Assembly: GCA_023435305.1 (NCBI GenBank)
Contig: JAEYRV010000059.1
Span: forward strand, 20,083-84,082
DNA from: Bacillota bacterium
Lineage (GTDB): Bacteria > Bacillota > Clostridia > Acetivibrionales > DTU013
Reading direction: 5' to 3'
DNA: 64,000 bases
Below are positions 33,752 through 42,482 of the stretch, piece by piece. Every line of letters starts with the position of its first letter. Position 1 is the first letter of the stretch. Both the position numbers and the translations under genes were made by a program. The notes beneath the pieces were generated by a model, which did no database searches, had not been told where the DNA came from, and saw only the letters and a program-made list of their open reading frames with translations.

Positions 33752-34990
33752 TCAGCGAACCAGTATTGGTACCAGCGCGAGTATGAGACCACCGGCTACG
33801 ATGGATCCCAGCTGTCCGGAGACGTTTGCGCTTACTGCCTGCATGAGCACGAAGTTTGTCGGGTCTTCCTTCTGTGCCATCTTCTGTATTACTCTTGCAG
33901 ACATCGGGAATGCAGATATACCGGCAGCACCGATCATAGGATTGAACTTGTTGTCCTTTTTCCTGAACAGGTTCAGGAATTTTGCAAACAATACGCCGCC
34001 GGCGGTGTCGAATACGAATGCTACAAGGCCCATTGCAAGGATGAGAAGTGTTTCCTTCTTCAGGAAGTCCTCAGCCAGCATTGTTGAGCCTATTGTGATG
34101 CCAAGAAGCAGTGTGACGAGATTTGACAATTCATTCTGAGCTGCCTGAGAGAGCCTTTCCAGAACACCGCTCACCCTGATGAGGTTACCAAACATAAGTG
34201 AACCTACCAGCGGAGCACTGATTGGAGCTACTATACCGGCTATCAGTGTAACAGCTATAGGGAATCCTATAAGTACGATTTTTGAAACCTTATCTTCCTT
34301 GTATTCCATTCTGATCAAACGTTCTTTTTTTGTTGTCAGCAGCTTAACTACAGGAGGCTGTATAATAGGTACCAGCGACATGTATGAATAGGCCGCCACT
34401 GAAATCGGGGCCAGAAATTCCTTTGTGAATTTGTTTGCCACATAGATAGCAGTCGGTCCGTCTGCAGCGCCTATGATGCCTATGGCCGATGCAGTCTTAA
34501 GGTCGAAGTTAAGAGCTATGGCTACCAGCATTGTTGCAAATATACCAAACTGTGCTGCCGCGCCGAAGAAGATCATGATCGGGTTTTTGAAAAGGGGGCT
34601 GAAATCGATCATTGCTCCTATACCGATGAAAATTAGTATGGGAAATAATTCTGTCAGTATGCCCGACTGATATAATATTTCAAGGAATCCCGGTTCATAA
34701 TGATATGCGTTCCCAAGCTTGTCAAAGACGAAGCTTTTCTCAAAGATGTCCTTCAGGCTCGGATTTTGTTGAACCAGATTAGTAACATATGGATCTACTG
34801 TGCTTGATATAGAGGCATATTTTACGATGGATTGCGGAAGGTTGACCAGTATTGCTCCAAAACCAATGGGTAAGAGCAGCATTGGTTCGTAGTTTTTCTT
34901 AATGGCAAGGACTATCAATACCAACCCTATCACATACATGATAATATTAAGGTAGCTGATACTTGTAAAGCCCGATAGTAATTCTTCCAT
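33752..34990 (-). CDS. Na+-translocating decarboxylase beta subunit (OadB/GcdB/MmdB family)
   Basis: 412 aa, start behind ACAGGAGAG. Multi-pass membrane protein with the family signatures IGAADGPTAIYVANKF (Asp of the Na+ site), GSTMLAEDFLKKETLLIL, FDTAGGVLFAKFLNLF, NPMIGAAGISAFPMSARV and the helix VSANVSGQLGSIVAGG. It couples decarboxylation of carboxybiotin to Na+ export. Only a gamma-like partner is nearby; the biotin-carrying and carboxyltransferase subunits are not in this window, so the pump is either completed from elsewhere or used differently. Na+ energetics fit an anaerobe. Confidence 0.9.
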   Translation of the reverse strand: MEELLSGFTSISYLNIIMYVIGLVLIVLAIKKNYEPMLLLPIGFGAILVNLPQSIVKYASISSTVDPYVTNLVQQNPSLKDIFEKSFVFDKLGNAYHYEPGFLEILYQSGILTELFPILIFIGIGAMIDFSPLFKNPIMIFFGAAAQFGIFATMLVAIALNFDLKTASAIGIIGAADGPTAIYVANKFTKEFLAPISVAAYSYMSLVPIIQPPVVKLLTTKKERLIRMEYKEDKVSKIVLIGFPIAVTLIAGIVAPISAPLVGSLMFGNLIRVSGVLERLSQAAQNELSNLVTLLLGITIGSTMLAEDFLKKETLLILAMGLVAFVFDTAGGVLFAKFLNLFRKKDNKFNPMIGAAGISAFPMSARVIQKMAQKEDPTNFVLMQAVSANVSGQLGSIVAGGLILALVPILVR

Positions 34991-35053
34991 ATTATTCTCT
35001 CCTGTTAAGTAAAATGTAGAAACAGAGCGATTTACACACTATTTCCACAGTAT

Positions 35054-35082
35054 AGTATAACGAATGCTGCATTATTAATCAA
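35054..35082 (-). promoter_or_regulatory. Promoter of the oadB-oadG-glycosyltransferase unit
   Basis: On the minus strand TTGATT (35082-35077), a 17-bp spacer and TATACT (35059-35054), about 65 bp before the oadB start. Confidence 0.65.
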
Positions 35083-35259
35083 TTAAAATGTATTATGACA
35101 ATGAAATATTTTCTCCCGCTATGCCAATAAAAATAAGAAGGAAATGATGTGTTTTTGTGGAATATTATTGCGAGGCGGCTGCTGCTGATAATATGATCTG
35201 CCTTGATTCGCTGCAGTCTGAAGCCTTATTATTAACACCGGTGAAGGGAGAAGCATAAT

Positions 35260-36030
35260 ATGATAAAGGTAGGTACCGCAGGATATTCATATGCGGACTG
35301 GGTCGGTCCTTTCTATCCGGAAGGCACAAAGCCGGCAATGATGCTGGACTATTATTCTGTGAATTTCAGCTTTGTGGAAGTGAACTCTACATATTACCAT
35401 ATGCCGGGTCTGAAATTGTTCGAAGGGCTGAATAAAAAGACCCCCGATGATTTTATGTTTGCCGTCAAGCTGTTTGGAGGGTTTACTCATGAAAGGAACT
35501 GCGGCAGGGAGGAAGCCGATAAATTCAAGTATTCTCTGTCGCCGATCATTCAAAGCGGCAAATTGGCTTGCATACTTGTGCAGTTTCCGTACTCGTTCCA
35601 TTGCAGCAGTGAGAATTATGACTATCTAAAGAGGCTCAGAGAGAATTTCAACGAGCATGAGCTCAGTATAGAGTTCAGGAACCGTGAGTGGATACGCAAG
35701 GAAGTATTTGACCTTCTCCGCAGCGAAGGTATGGGTTATGTATGTGTGGATGAACCCGGCATCAAGGGCCTGATCAGCAATGTTACGGCAGTTACCTCAA
35801 GGATCTCGTATCTGCGCCTCCATGGCAGGAATGCCGAAAAGTGGTATGCAGGTGAGGGCTCGGAAAGGTATGACTACCTTTACAGCGGCAGCGAGCTGCT
35901 GGAGTGGGTCAACAGGCTGCGGGAAATGGATGATGAATCCGGCATGACCCTGGTTTCCTTCAATAATCACCCCAAGGGAAAGGCCATAGAAAATGCAAAG
36001 GCTTTGATGGGATACCTGGGGCAGACATAA
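35260..36030 (+). CDS. DUF72 (YecE-like) TIM-barrel protein
   Basis: 256 aa, start behind GAAGGGAGAAG. The DUF72 markers are IKVGTAGYSYADWVGPFYP, FVEVNSTYYHMP, FMFAVKLFGGFTH, CILVQFPYSFHC, LSIEFRNREWIR, YVCVDEP, YLRLHGRN and the C-terminal TLVSFNNHPKGKAIENAKAL. The family is widespread and of unestablished biochemical function. It stands alone. Confidence 0.9.
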   Translation: MIKVGTAGYSYADWVGPFYPEGTKPAMMLDYYSVNFSFVEVNSTYYHMPGLKLFEGLNKKTPDDFMFAVKLFGGFTHERNCGREEADKFKYSLSPIIQSGKLACILVQFPYSFHCSSENYDYLKRLRENFNEHELSIEFRNREWIRKEVFDLLRSEGMGYVCVDEPGIKGLISNVTAVTSRISYLRLHGRNAEKWYAGEGSERYDYLYSGSELLEWVNRLREMDDESGMTLVSFNNHPKGKAIENAKALMGYLGQT

Positions 36031-36087
36031 ATTTGATACTCCGCAGAAGTTTCAGCCTGAATCAGCCTGAATTTGTGAGGTGGCCGT

Positions 36088-36627
36088 TTGATAGATATAT
36101 TCGCTGAAGACAGCTTTATAGTAATAAAGCCTCTTGACGAAAGGAAACTGGGTGATGCCGTCCTGATATATAACTGTGGCAGCGACACCCGTTATGCGAC
36201 AGGAGTGGAGGGCAGCCTTTCAATAAGAGAACTGTCATCTCTTCTGAAGCGTATTAAAGCCTGTGATAATGAATTTATTGCCGGCGTTTTTTCCAAAGCC
36301 CCGGATACCGGAGCCGAAAATGCTCTGCGGTTTGTTGGTATCTGTTCCGGTTTGATGAATGCAGGCGCTTTGTGGATAAAGCAGCTGTCCATATTGCCTG
36401 AATACCGCAGGAGGGGGATCGGTGCCAGGACGGCAGAAATGCTGTTTGAATATGCGGTACGTTCCCATAATGTACATGAGGTCTTTCTGTCCGTGGCAGA
36501 AAAAAATGCAGCGGGCTTATGCTTCTGGAGGAAGCTTGGCTTCTGCGAGGCGCACAGGGTGGAAAAAGTGTTGTTTGATGAAAAACTGCCAATAAACGTC
36601 ATAATCCTGCAGAAAAAACTGACCTGA
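36088..36627 (+). CDS. GNAT-family N-acetyltransferase
   Basis: 179 aa with a TTG start behind GTGAGGTGG. The acetyl-CoA-binding motif A is IKQLSILPEYRRRGIGARTAEML, and motif B follows in VFLSVAEKNAAGLCFWRKLGF. Substrate unknown. Lies 57 bp after the DUF72 gene, possibly co-transcribed. Confidence 0.85.
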   Translation: MIDIFAEDSFIVIKPLDERKLGDAVLIYNCGSDTRYATGVEGSLSIRELSSLLKRIKACDNEFIAGVFSKAPDTGAENALRFVGICSGLMNAGALWIKQLSILPEYRRRGIGARTAEMLFEYAVRSHNVHEVFLSVAEKNAAGLCFWRKLGFCEAHRVEKVLFDEKLPINVIILQKKLT

Positions 36628-36646
36628 TATGTATGTCCCAATTAGG

Positions 36647-36674
36647 TTGACAAAACGAAACAGTACGGTATAAT
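36647..36674 (+). promoter_or_regulatory. Promoter of the riboswitch-NlpC/P60 transcript
   Basis: Consensus TTGACA (36647-36652), a 16-bp spacer and TATAAT (36669-36674), just upstream of the leader RNA. Confidence 0.85.
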
Positions 36675-36704
36675 ATTCTTATGCAGGCATATTATGCCGA
36701 AAAA

Positions 36705-36823
36705 ACGCTGAATCTTCTTATTATATAGGAAGTACGGAGGAACCAAGACAGGGGTTAATCTGTTCTGTATTGAACAGTAGGGAGGTCCTATTACCCGAAC
36801 CCGGCAGCTAACTTCGGAAGCAA
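36705..36823 (+). ncRNA. Cyclic-di-AMP riboswitch (ydaO/yuaA leader)
   Basis: The leader between promoter and start codon carries the ydaO-yuaA core in order: GGAGGAACC, GGGGTTAATC, AGTAGGGA, then CCGAACCCGGCAGCTAAC and the closing ..GGAAGC that pairs with the 5' GCT..TTC. This aptamer binds c-di-AMP and turns off downstream genes, mostly cell wall hydrolases and K+ transporters. Here the gene is an SH3-NlpC/P60 wall peptidase, the textbook target. Boundaries are approximate; I did not fold it computationally. Confidence 0.88.
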
Positions 36824-36838
36824 AAATAGGAGCATCTT

Positions 36839-37915
36839 ATGACTATTTCTAAAAAGATATTGCTGTCCTTGTCGGCAGCAATCGTACTGGTTACAATACT
36901 TACCATCCCGGCATACGCCGAAGCAAAGAAGACAGGTGTTGTGACCGGAGAGGTCGTTAATCTCAGGAAGAACCCTGATACATCGTCAAAAATCCTTAAT
37001 CAGCTGGTAAAAGGCACTAAAGTAAGTGTTGTTGACGCTGAAGGAAATTGGTACAAGGTCGTATACAGTGACGCATCCGGCTGGATATCCGGTGACTGGC
37101 TGCTGGTAAGGGATGAAAAGATCGCAGCAGGCGTTGTTTCAGGTTCGGTGGTAAATGTCAGGAGCAAGCCAAGCACTTCATCAGAAGTACTCACAAAGCT
37201 GGAAAAGGGAACAAAAGTAGACATATATGAGAATACAGGCGACTGGTACAGGATCTCTATCGGGGAAGAAAGATACGGTTGGATGAATGGCGAGTATGTG
37301 ACAGTCAGGGAAGAAGCAGTTTCAAGAGGCACTGCCACTACCAAGACCGCAGCAGAGGACAAGAAGGCTGATGCAGCTGCGGAAGGTGAAGCAGGAGAGA
37401 TACCTGATGTAACCGATGATGAAGAAACAGTCGAGGTCGAACCGGATGCAGAGGATGAAGCCGGGAATGAGAAGGCTGACCTGGCTGCCAGAGGTGCGGA
37501 TAAACTGACTGCAGAAGCCCGCAAGGAAGCGCTCCTGAGGCAGGAGATCGTAGATTATGCCAAGACTCTGATCGGTATTAAATATGTATATGGCGGAGAG
37601 TCGAAGAAGGGCTTTGACTGTTCCGGTTTTGTAAAATACGTTTACAACCATTTCGATATGAGTATCACAAGAAAGTCAAGTGATCAGGGCAAGGGCGGAA
37701 AGGCCGTTAAAAAAGCTGATCTTCAGCCCGGTGATCTGGTGTTCTTCGATACTGACGGCGGTCTCAACAATATTACTCATGTCGGCATCTATATCGGAGA
37801 CGGCAAATTCATACACGCTTCCACATATGAAAAGCATGCGATCACCATCGAAAGCCTGAGCAGCTCATATTACAGCAAAAGGTACATGAGGGCGAGAGAT
37901 TATATATCAAAATGA
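36839..37915 (+). CDS. Secreted SH3b-SH3b-NlpC/P60 peptidoglycan endopeptidase
   Basis: 358 aa, ATG behind TAGGAGC. Signal peptide (KKILLSLSAAIVLVTILTIPAYA), two SH3b wall-binding domains (about 35-90 and 97-155, each with VNLRKNPDTSSKIL / VNVRSKPSTSSEVL), an acidic linker (about 170-225, rich in Glu/Asp), and a C-terminal NlpC/P60 domain with catalytic Cys in GFDCSGFVKYVYN, His in THVGIYIGDGKFIHAS. It cleaves gamma-D-Glu-diaminopimelate-type bonds in the wall. Controlled by the c-di-AMP riboswitch upstream. Confidence 0.95.
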   Translation: MTISKKILLSLSAAIVLVTILTIPAYAEAKKTGVVTGEVVNLRKNPDTSSKILNQLVKGTKVSVVDAEGNWYKVVYSDASGWISGDWLLVRDEKIAAGVVSGSVVNVRSKPSTSSEVLTKLEKGTKVDIYENTGDWYRISIGEERYGWMNGEYVTVREEAVSRGTATTKTAAEDKKADAAAEGEAGEIPDVTDDEETVEVEPDAEDEAGNEKADLAARGADKLTAEARKEALLRQEIVDYAKTLIGIKYVYGGESKKGFDCSGFVKYVYNHFDMSITRKSSDQGKGGKAVKKADLQPGDLVFFDTDGGLNNITHVGIYIGDGKFIHASTYEKHAITIESLSSSYYSKRYMRARDYISK

Positions 37916-37978
37916 TGTGAAACATGATTGATGCTCAGACGCTGATGAAACCGTTTGGGAAATATAAGATATAGGAGG

Positions 37979-38016
37979 ACCTGTCCGTAGTTACTACTCG
38001 GGCGGGTTTATTTTTA
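37979..38016 (+). terminator. Terminator after the NlpC/P60 gene
   Basis: ACCTGTCCG/CGGGCGGGT stem (G-U pairs included) with an 11-nt loop and a T-rich tail. Confidence 0.75.
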
Positions 38017-38083
38017 CCCTTGCCATGGAAATATTTTACATATGAGGATTTTCGAAATATAATATTTGCAGAAAGGTGTCGTT

Positions 38084-40693
38084 ATGGTTATCATTTTTAA
38101 ACGGCCGGTCGTATCTTTTTGCATTATGATGATCCTTGGTATTATCACTGCTTTCCTATCAGATTCTATCGTGGTTGTCGCCTGTATGTCAGTATTATTA
38201 TCTGTCATATTTTTCACCTCGTGTACTGTGAAAAACTGCGGCAGGATAGTCGCTGTTATTATGCTTGCCTTTTTTCTTCTGGGCGCGGTTGAATCTCTCA
38301 TTTCTGTAAGACATCAGTACAAAAGCTTTGAGGGATACGACGGGCAGGAGGTCGAAGTTAAGGGATATATAGCTTCTGCTCCTGAGATCAAGGGCGATCA
38401 GATATCATATACCGTGCAGGTCCATTCAATCCGAAAAGACCGTAAAGGCCAGTTTACAGATAATAAAGGGAAAATTCTTTTGAAGACCAGGGCTGATGGT
38501 CAGGAAGCCCTATATGACTATGGAGCAGAGGTGTCATTTGAAGGAATGCTGAAATTGCCCAGCGGTATGAGGAATCCCGGAGGGTTTGATTACAGGATGT
38601 ATCTTGCCCAGAAGGGTGTCGGAGCTACTTTGTTTGCTTACCCATATATGATCTCAAAGGGAGACAGTGCAAAAGGCAATTTGCTGATCAAGGCCGGTCT
38701 TGCAATACAAAGAAGGATAGTGGATGTCATTGAGAGGAGCTTGCCGGAGCAGCAGGCCGGGCTTTTGAACGGTATGCTGATAGGCTACAGGGAAGGCCTG
38801 TCTGACGAGGTGCGTGAAGCTTTCAGCGAGGCAGGCCTAATGCACATAATGGCGGTTTCCGGAGCAAATGTCGCCTTTATGATATTGCCGATATCATTAC
38901 TGCTCAAGCTGCTGAGAGTCAGGAAAAAAGCTGCCAACATTATGATCATCGCTTTCCTGAGCCTGTTCGTATGTGTCACAGGGTTCGAGCCGTCTGTTCT
39001 CAGAGCTGTGTTCATGGCAAGTGTGCTGCTTGTAGCAGCTCTTATTTATCGTGAGCCGGATGTATATTCTACTATAGCAGTCTCGTGCATCACTATGCTG
39101 GCAATTAATCCAGGGATGCTCTTCAACATAGGATTCCAGCTGTCTTATGCAGCTACATTGGGTATTGTCATGCTGTATCCGAATATCAGTAAAATGGTGA
39201 CTTGCCGGTTCATCCCCAAAAAGGCTGCAGATGTACTTGGCGCAACATTGGCCGCACAGGCAGGTGTCCTGCCGATAACGCTGATACATTTCAACAAGGT
39301 ATCTCTTATTTCCATCCTGCCCAATATACTGGCTGCGCCATTGCTGGAGATAATCACAATCCTGGGGGCGATCATGGCAATAGCCGGCCAGTTCAGCCTG
39401 TTTTTCTCAAGGCTAATAGGGTATTTGAACAATATTTTTCTTACAGCAGTACTATATATCACAAAGTGGTCTGCTTCAGTACCCTATGCCTCAGTCACGA
39501 CAATCACTCCATCATTGGCAATTGCTGTACTGTATTATGTGATAGTCTGGTTTCTTTTATGGTATAGGCCCATAAAGGGTTTGCGGCTGAATATCAGGCA
39601 TGTGTCTATTGCATTGTCATTGGCGGCTGTGCTGTGCCTTGCATGCAGTATCAGGCCCGCAAATATGGAAGTTGTGTTTCTGGACGTTGGCCAGGGGGAC
39701 AGCACTTTTATCAGGACCTGCAAGGGCAAGACAATTCTGATTGATGGGGGAGGGAGTTCGAATCCGGCTATATCCTCAAGGGTGGGGGAGCTGACAGTGG
39801 TTCCATTCCTGCTGGACTATGGAGCAGGCAGCCTTGATGCGGTCATTGCATCTCATGCCCATGCAGACCATACCCAGGGACTGGCCGATGTATTGAAAAT
39901 GATCAAGGTCAGGCAGCTCATAATACCGTCCCTTGATGATGAGGAATGCTTCAGTGAGCTTCTTGAGCTGGCACGTGACAATGGTGTTCCTGTGGCCAGA
40001 TGCTCTTCGGGAGAGATCATAAGGATCGATGACCGTACCGTCTTGCACGTTTTGAATCCGGAGGCAGGGTGCCCGGTGGATATGGAGATGCTGAACGATA
40101 CCTCTTTGGTGATGAAGCTGTGTTATGGGGAGACGTCCATCCTGTTTACCGGCGATGCCGGGCAGGAGGCGGAGGAAACACTTCTTTTGAAAGCTGCAGT
40201 CTCGTCGGAAATATATGAACCTGCAAATACTGTGGAGTCAGCAGATCCTATGAGACCAGTATTTCTTACAGAGTCGGCAAATCCTACGGGGTCAGCGACT
40301 CCTACAGGGTCAGCGACACCTACGGGGTCAGCGACTCCTACAGGGTCAGCGACTCCTACAGGGTCAGCGACTCCTACAGGGTATGCGACTCCTACAGGGT
40401 CAGCGACTCCTACAGGGTATGCGACTCCTACAGGGTATGCGATGCTTGAGGCTGATGTTATCAAGATAGGGCATCACGGCTCTGACACATCTACCAGCGA
40501 GGCGTTTCTGGAGGCGGTGAATCCACAGGCCGCTGTCATAAGCACGGGGAAGAATAATTTCGGGCATCCGTCTCCCAGGATATTGGAGCGGCTTTCTGAA
40601 AATGATGTGGAGTATTTCCGAACCGATGAGTGCGGAGCCGTAATACTGAAAAGTGACGGAAGAAAGATCTCTATTAAAAGAACCGTGTATTGA
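38084..40693 (+). CDS. comEC: ComEC/Rec2-family DNA uptake channel with metallo-beta-lactamase domain
   Basis: 869 aa from the ATG at 38084 (GAAAGGTG upstream; a TTG 18 nt earlier is less likely). Layout: N-terminal membrane and DUF4131 region, the Competence domain (about 205-490, with GLLNGMLIGYREGL, GLMHIMAVSGANVAF, GFQLSYAATLGIVMLYPNI), and a C-terminal metallo-beta-lactamase domain (VFLDVGQGDSTFIRT, ASHAHADHTQGL, SILFTGDAGQEAEE, IKIGHHGSDTS). ComEC forms the inner-membrane channel for transforming DNA. Oddity: nine 18-bp units (SATPTG-type hexapeptides, residues about 731-784) are inserted between the GDA and HHGS motifs of the nuclease-like domain. First of the comEC-holA-rpsT-gpr neighbourhood. 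Confidence 0.93.
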   Translation: MVIIFKRPVVSFCIMMILGIITAFLSDSIVVVACMSVLLSVIFFTSCTVKNCGRIVAVIMLAFFLLGAVESLISVRHQYKSFEGYDGQEVEVKGYIASAPEIKGDQISYTVQVHSIRKDRKGQFTDNKGKILLKTRADGQEALYDYGAEVSFEGMLKLPSGMRNPGGFDYRMYLAQKGVGATLFAYPYMISKGDSAKGNLLIKAGLAIQRRIVDVIERSLPEQQAGLLNGMLIGYREGLSDEVREAFSEAGLMHIMAVSGANVAFMILPISLLLKLLRVRKKAANIMIIAFLSLFVCVTGFEPSVLRAVFMASVLLVAALIYREPDVYSTIAVSCITMLAINPGMLFNIGFQLSYAATLGIVMLYPNISKMVTCRFIPKKAADVLGATLAAQAGVLPITLIHFNKVSLISILPNILAAPLLEIITILGAIMAIAGQFSLFFSRLIGYLNNIFLTAVLYITKWSASVPYASVTTITPSLAIAVLYYVIVWFLLWYRPIKGLRLNIRHVSIALSLAAVLCLACSIRPANMEVVFLDVGQGDSTFIRTCKGKTILIDGGGSSNPAISSRVGELTVVPFLLDYGAGSLDAVIASHAHADHTQGLADVLKMIKVRQLIIPSLDDEECFSELLELARDNGVPVARCSSGEIIRIDDRTVLHVLNPEAGCPVDMEMLNDTSLVMKLCYGETSILFTGDAGQEAEETLLLKAAVSSEIYEPANTVESADPMRPVFLTESANPTGSATPTGSATPTGSATPTGSATPTGSATPTGYATPTGSATPTGYATPTGYAMLEADVIKIGHHGSDTSTSEAFLEAVNPQAAVISTGKNNFGHPSPRILERLSENDVEYFRTDECGAVILKSDGRKISIKRTVY
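40274..40435 (+). repeat. In-frame 18-bp tandem array inside comEC
   Basis: Nine full units of 18 bp encoding SANPTG, five SATPTG, YATPTG, SATPTG, YATPTG, followed by a partial unit. Units differ by one to three bases, mostly TCA/TAT at the first codon. No frameshift. Confidence 0.95.
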
Positions 40694-40725
40694 AAAACCA
40701 TAGCCGTATTGATAAAATCAATTAG

Positions 40726-40840
40726 AGACTTATAGAAGCGAGCAGGATTTGCAGAAACAGGTAAGGTTTTATCGAAGCAATTAAGATTTGCAGAAACAGG
40801 TAAGGTTTTATCGAAGCATTTATAGACTTATAGAAGCGAG
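40726..40840. repeat. Short interleaved direct repeats before holA
   Basis: A 34-bp unit is repeated exactly (40746-40779 and 40785-40818), flanked by a 17-bp unit AGACTTATAGAAGCGAG at 40726-40742 and 40824-40840; the second copy ends at the holA start codon and supplies its weak ribosome site. Confidence 0.85.
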
Positions 40841-41944
40841 TTGAATACAGTGGCAGCAAAGGATTCTTTTGCCGACAATGAAAAAATACTCTGGAAGTCG
40901 ATTAAGAGCAATCAGATAGAGAGATTGTATCTTTTTTACGGCATAGAGGAATATCTTATAAGAAATTATTGTGAACAGCTGGAAAAGGCGATTATTTCAG
41001 ATGATTTCAAGCTTCTCAATAAAGTAGTGCTGGATGGTAAGACGACACCCGCGCAAATAATCGAAAACAGCCGTACAGCGCCTGTTTTTTCAGACAGGAA
41101 GCTTGTGGTTGTAAAGAATTCCGGACTTTTCAAAGGCGGCAGGAAGGCAGACGGTGAGGAAAAGCCAGGCAGTACAGGGAAAAAGGGTAAAACTGCTGCA
41201 GGCAGAGGGAAGGGCGGGGATGAGCTTGTAGAGTTCCTGCAGGATATGCCGGAGCACGTATGCCTTATTTTTATTGAGCAGGAAATAGATAAGAGGATCA
41301 AGTATGTCGATCTGATAGATAAAAATGGCCTTATAGTGAATTTTGACTATAAGAAGCCGAATGATATGGCTGCATGGGTAATAAAGCGGCTGAGGGAAAT
41401 GGACCACGACGCCAGCCCGCGGACCTGCGCAATGATAGTCGAATATTGCGAGCAGGGTATGGATGATGTTTTAAACGAGCTGAAGAAGCTCTGCGCATAT
41501 GCGGGAGACCGCTCGCTGATAACAGAGGACGATGTGGCAAAGGTATGTACCAAATCGGTAAAGAGCAGGATATTCGATCTCACGGATGCAATAGCTGCCA
41601 AAAGCATATCCACCGCACTTTCGATCGTTGGTGACATGGCCGTGCTCAGGGAACCGATGCCGAAGGTATTATTCATGATATCCAGACAATTCAGGCAGTT
41701 GATACAAGCCAAGCTCCTGCTTGGGGATGGTGTGGGCAAAGGGGAGATCGCATCGTTTTTCAAGGTTCCTCCTTTCATTGCCGACAAGTTGATCAGGCAG
41801 GCTCAGAGCTTTGATATGGATAGCTTGAAAAATGCAGCTGCCAGAGGATTAGAGCTGGATGTGGCCATTAAGACCGGCAACCTTGATGACAGAACCGCAG
41901 TAGAGCTTATGATAACTGGCATTGCGGAAAAAACAAAGCAATAG
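40841..41944 (+). CDS. holA: DNA polymerase III delta subunit
   Basis: 367 aa, probable TTG start at 40841 (a GTG at 40850 is an alternative; the ribosome site is weak in both cases and lies in a repeat). Clamp-loader delta features: RLYLFYGIEEYLIRNYCEQL, the segment FSDRKLVVVKNSG, DMPEHVCLIFIEQEIDKR, GLIVNFDYKKPNDMAAWV and the C-terminal IMFMISRQFRQL-like LFMISRQFRQLIQAK. A Lys/Gly-rich insert (about residues 105-125: GRKADGEEKPGSTGKKGKTA) enlarges the N-terminal domain. Loads the sliding clamp in replication. Confidence 0.92.
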   Translation: MNTVAAKDSFADNEKILWKSIKSNQIERLYLFYGIEEYLIRNYCEQLEKAIISDDFKLLNKVVLDGKTTPAQIIENSRTAPVFSDRKLVVVKNSGLFKGGRKADGEEKPGSTGKKGKTAAGRGKGGDELVEFLQDMPEHVCLIFIEQEIDKRIKYVDLIDKNGLIVNFDYKKPNDMAAWVIKRLREMDHDASPRTCAMIVEYCEQGMDDVLNELKKLCAYAGDRSLITEDDVAKVCTKSVKSRIFDLTDAIAAKSISTALSIVGDMAVLREPMPKVLFMISRQFRQLIQAKLLLGDGVGKGEIASFFKVPPFIADKLIRQAQSFDMDSLKNAAARGLELDVAIKTGNLDDRTAVELMITGIAEKTKQ

Positions 41945-41985
41945 GTCTGGAAAGGAAATATATTTACCCAATATGCAGGCAAAAT

Positions 41986-42034
41986 AAAAAAGCCCGGGCT
42001 CATGGAGATGTCCAACCGATGCTCGCGCTTTTTC
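41986..42034. terminator. Probable bidirectional terminator between holA and rpsT
   Basis: AAAAAGC...GGCTCAT and ATGCTC..GCTTTTT arms with an imperfect stem, A-run on one side and T-run on the other, between the convergent genes. Confidence 0.55.
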
Positions 42035-42050
42035 TTTCTGACCTGAAGAA

Positions 42051-42314
42051 TTATTTGTTGGCAGCGTTAAGTGCCTTTGCCAGCCTTGATTTTCTTCTCG
42101 CAGCGGTGTTTTTATGGAGTATGTTCTTTGATGCCGCCTTGTCAATAGTCTTTGCTGTATTATTCAATACTGCAGCAGCTGATTCATCCTTTGACACGAT
42201 AGCTTCGTTACACTTCTTTATAGCAGTCTTGAGAGCGGACTTTCTCATAGTGTTCTTGAGAGTCTTCGCTTTTGTGACCTCTACTCTTTTAATAGCGGAT
42301 TTTATATTTGGCAA
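42051..42314 (-). CDS. rpsT: 30S ribosomal protein S20
   Basis: 87 aa. The TTG at 42314 is chosen: AGGAGG lies 7 nt upstream and it gives the family N-terminus (M)PNIKSAIKRV; a GTG three codons earlier sits too close to the ribosome site. Lys/Arg-rich helical protein with NTMRKSALKTAIKKC and ILHKNTAARRKSRLAKALN. S20 binds 16S rRNA during 30S assembly. Divergent from gpr, as in many Clostridia. Confidence 0.97.
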   Translation of the reverse strand: MPNIKSAIKRVEVTKAKTLKNTMRKSALKTAIKKCNEAIVSKDESAAAVLNNTAKTIDKAASKNILHKNTAARRKSRLAKALNAANK

Positions 42315-42482
42315 ACCTTTCACCTCCTGCGATTATAATTGTTTATTGACATCAGATATTCTAACATGAACATTCTAAAAAAGCAAGGTAATTGAAGAAG
42401 GTTATTCACAATTAAGTTATTTTTCAACAATCTTTGTGAAAAACTAAAGAAAAATTCAATAAAAGAAATGAGAGGAATCTAA

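Noticed and set aside
40123..40464. Minus-strand open frame with ADPVGV repeats
   Set aside because: It is the complement of the in-frame comEC repeat; no ribosome site, and comEC motifs continue on both sides of the array.
42360..42480. Sigma-G promoter of gpr
   Set aside because: Expected from biology, but no convincing -35/-10 pair could be fixed in the AT-rich spacer.
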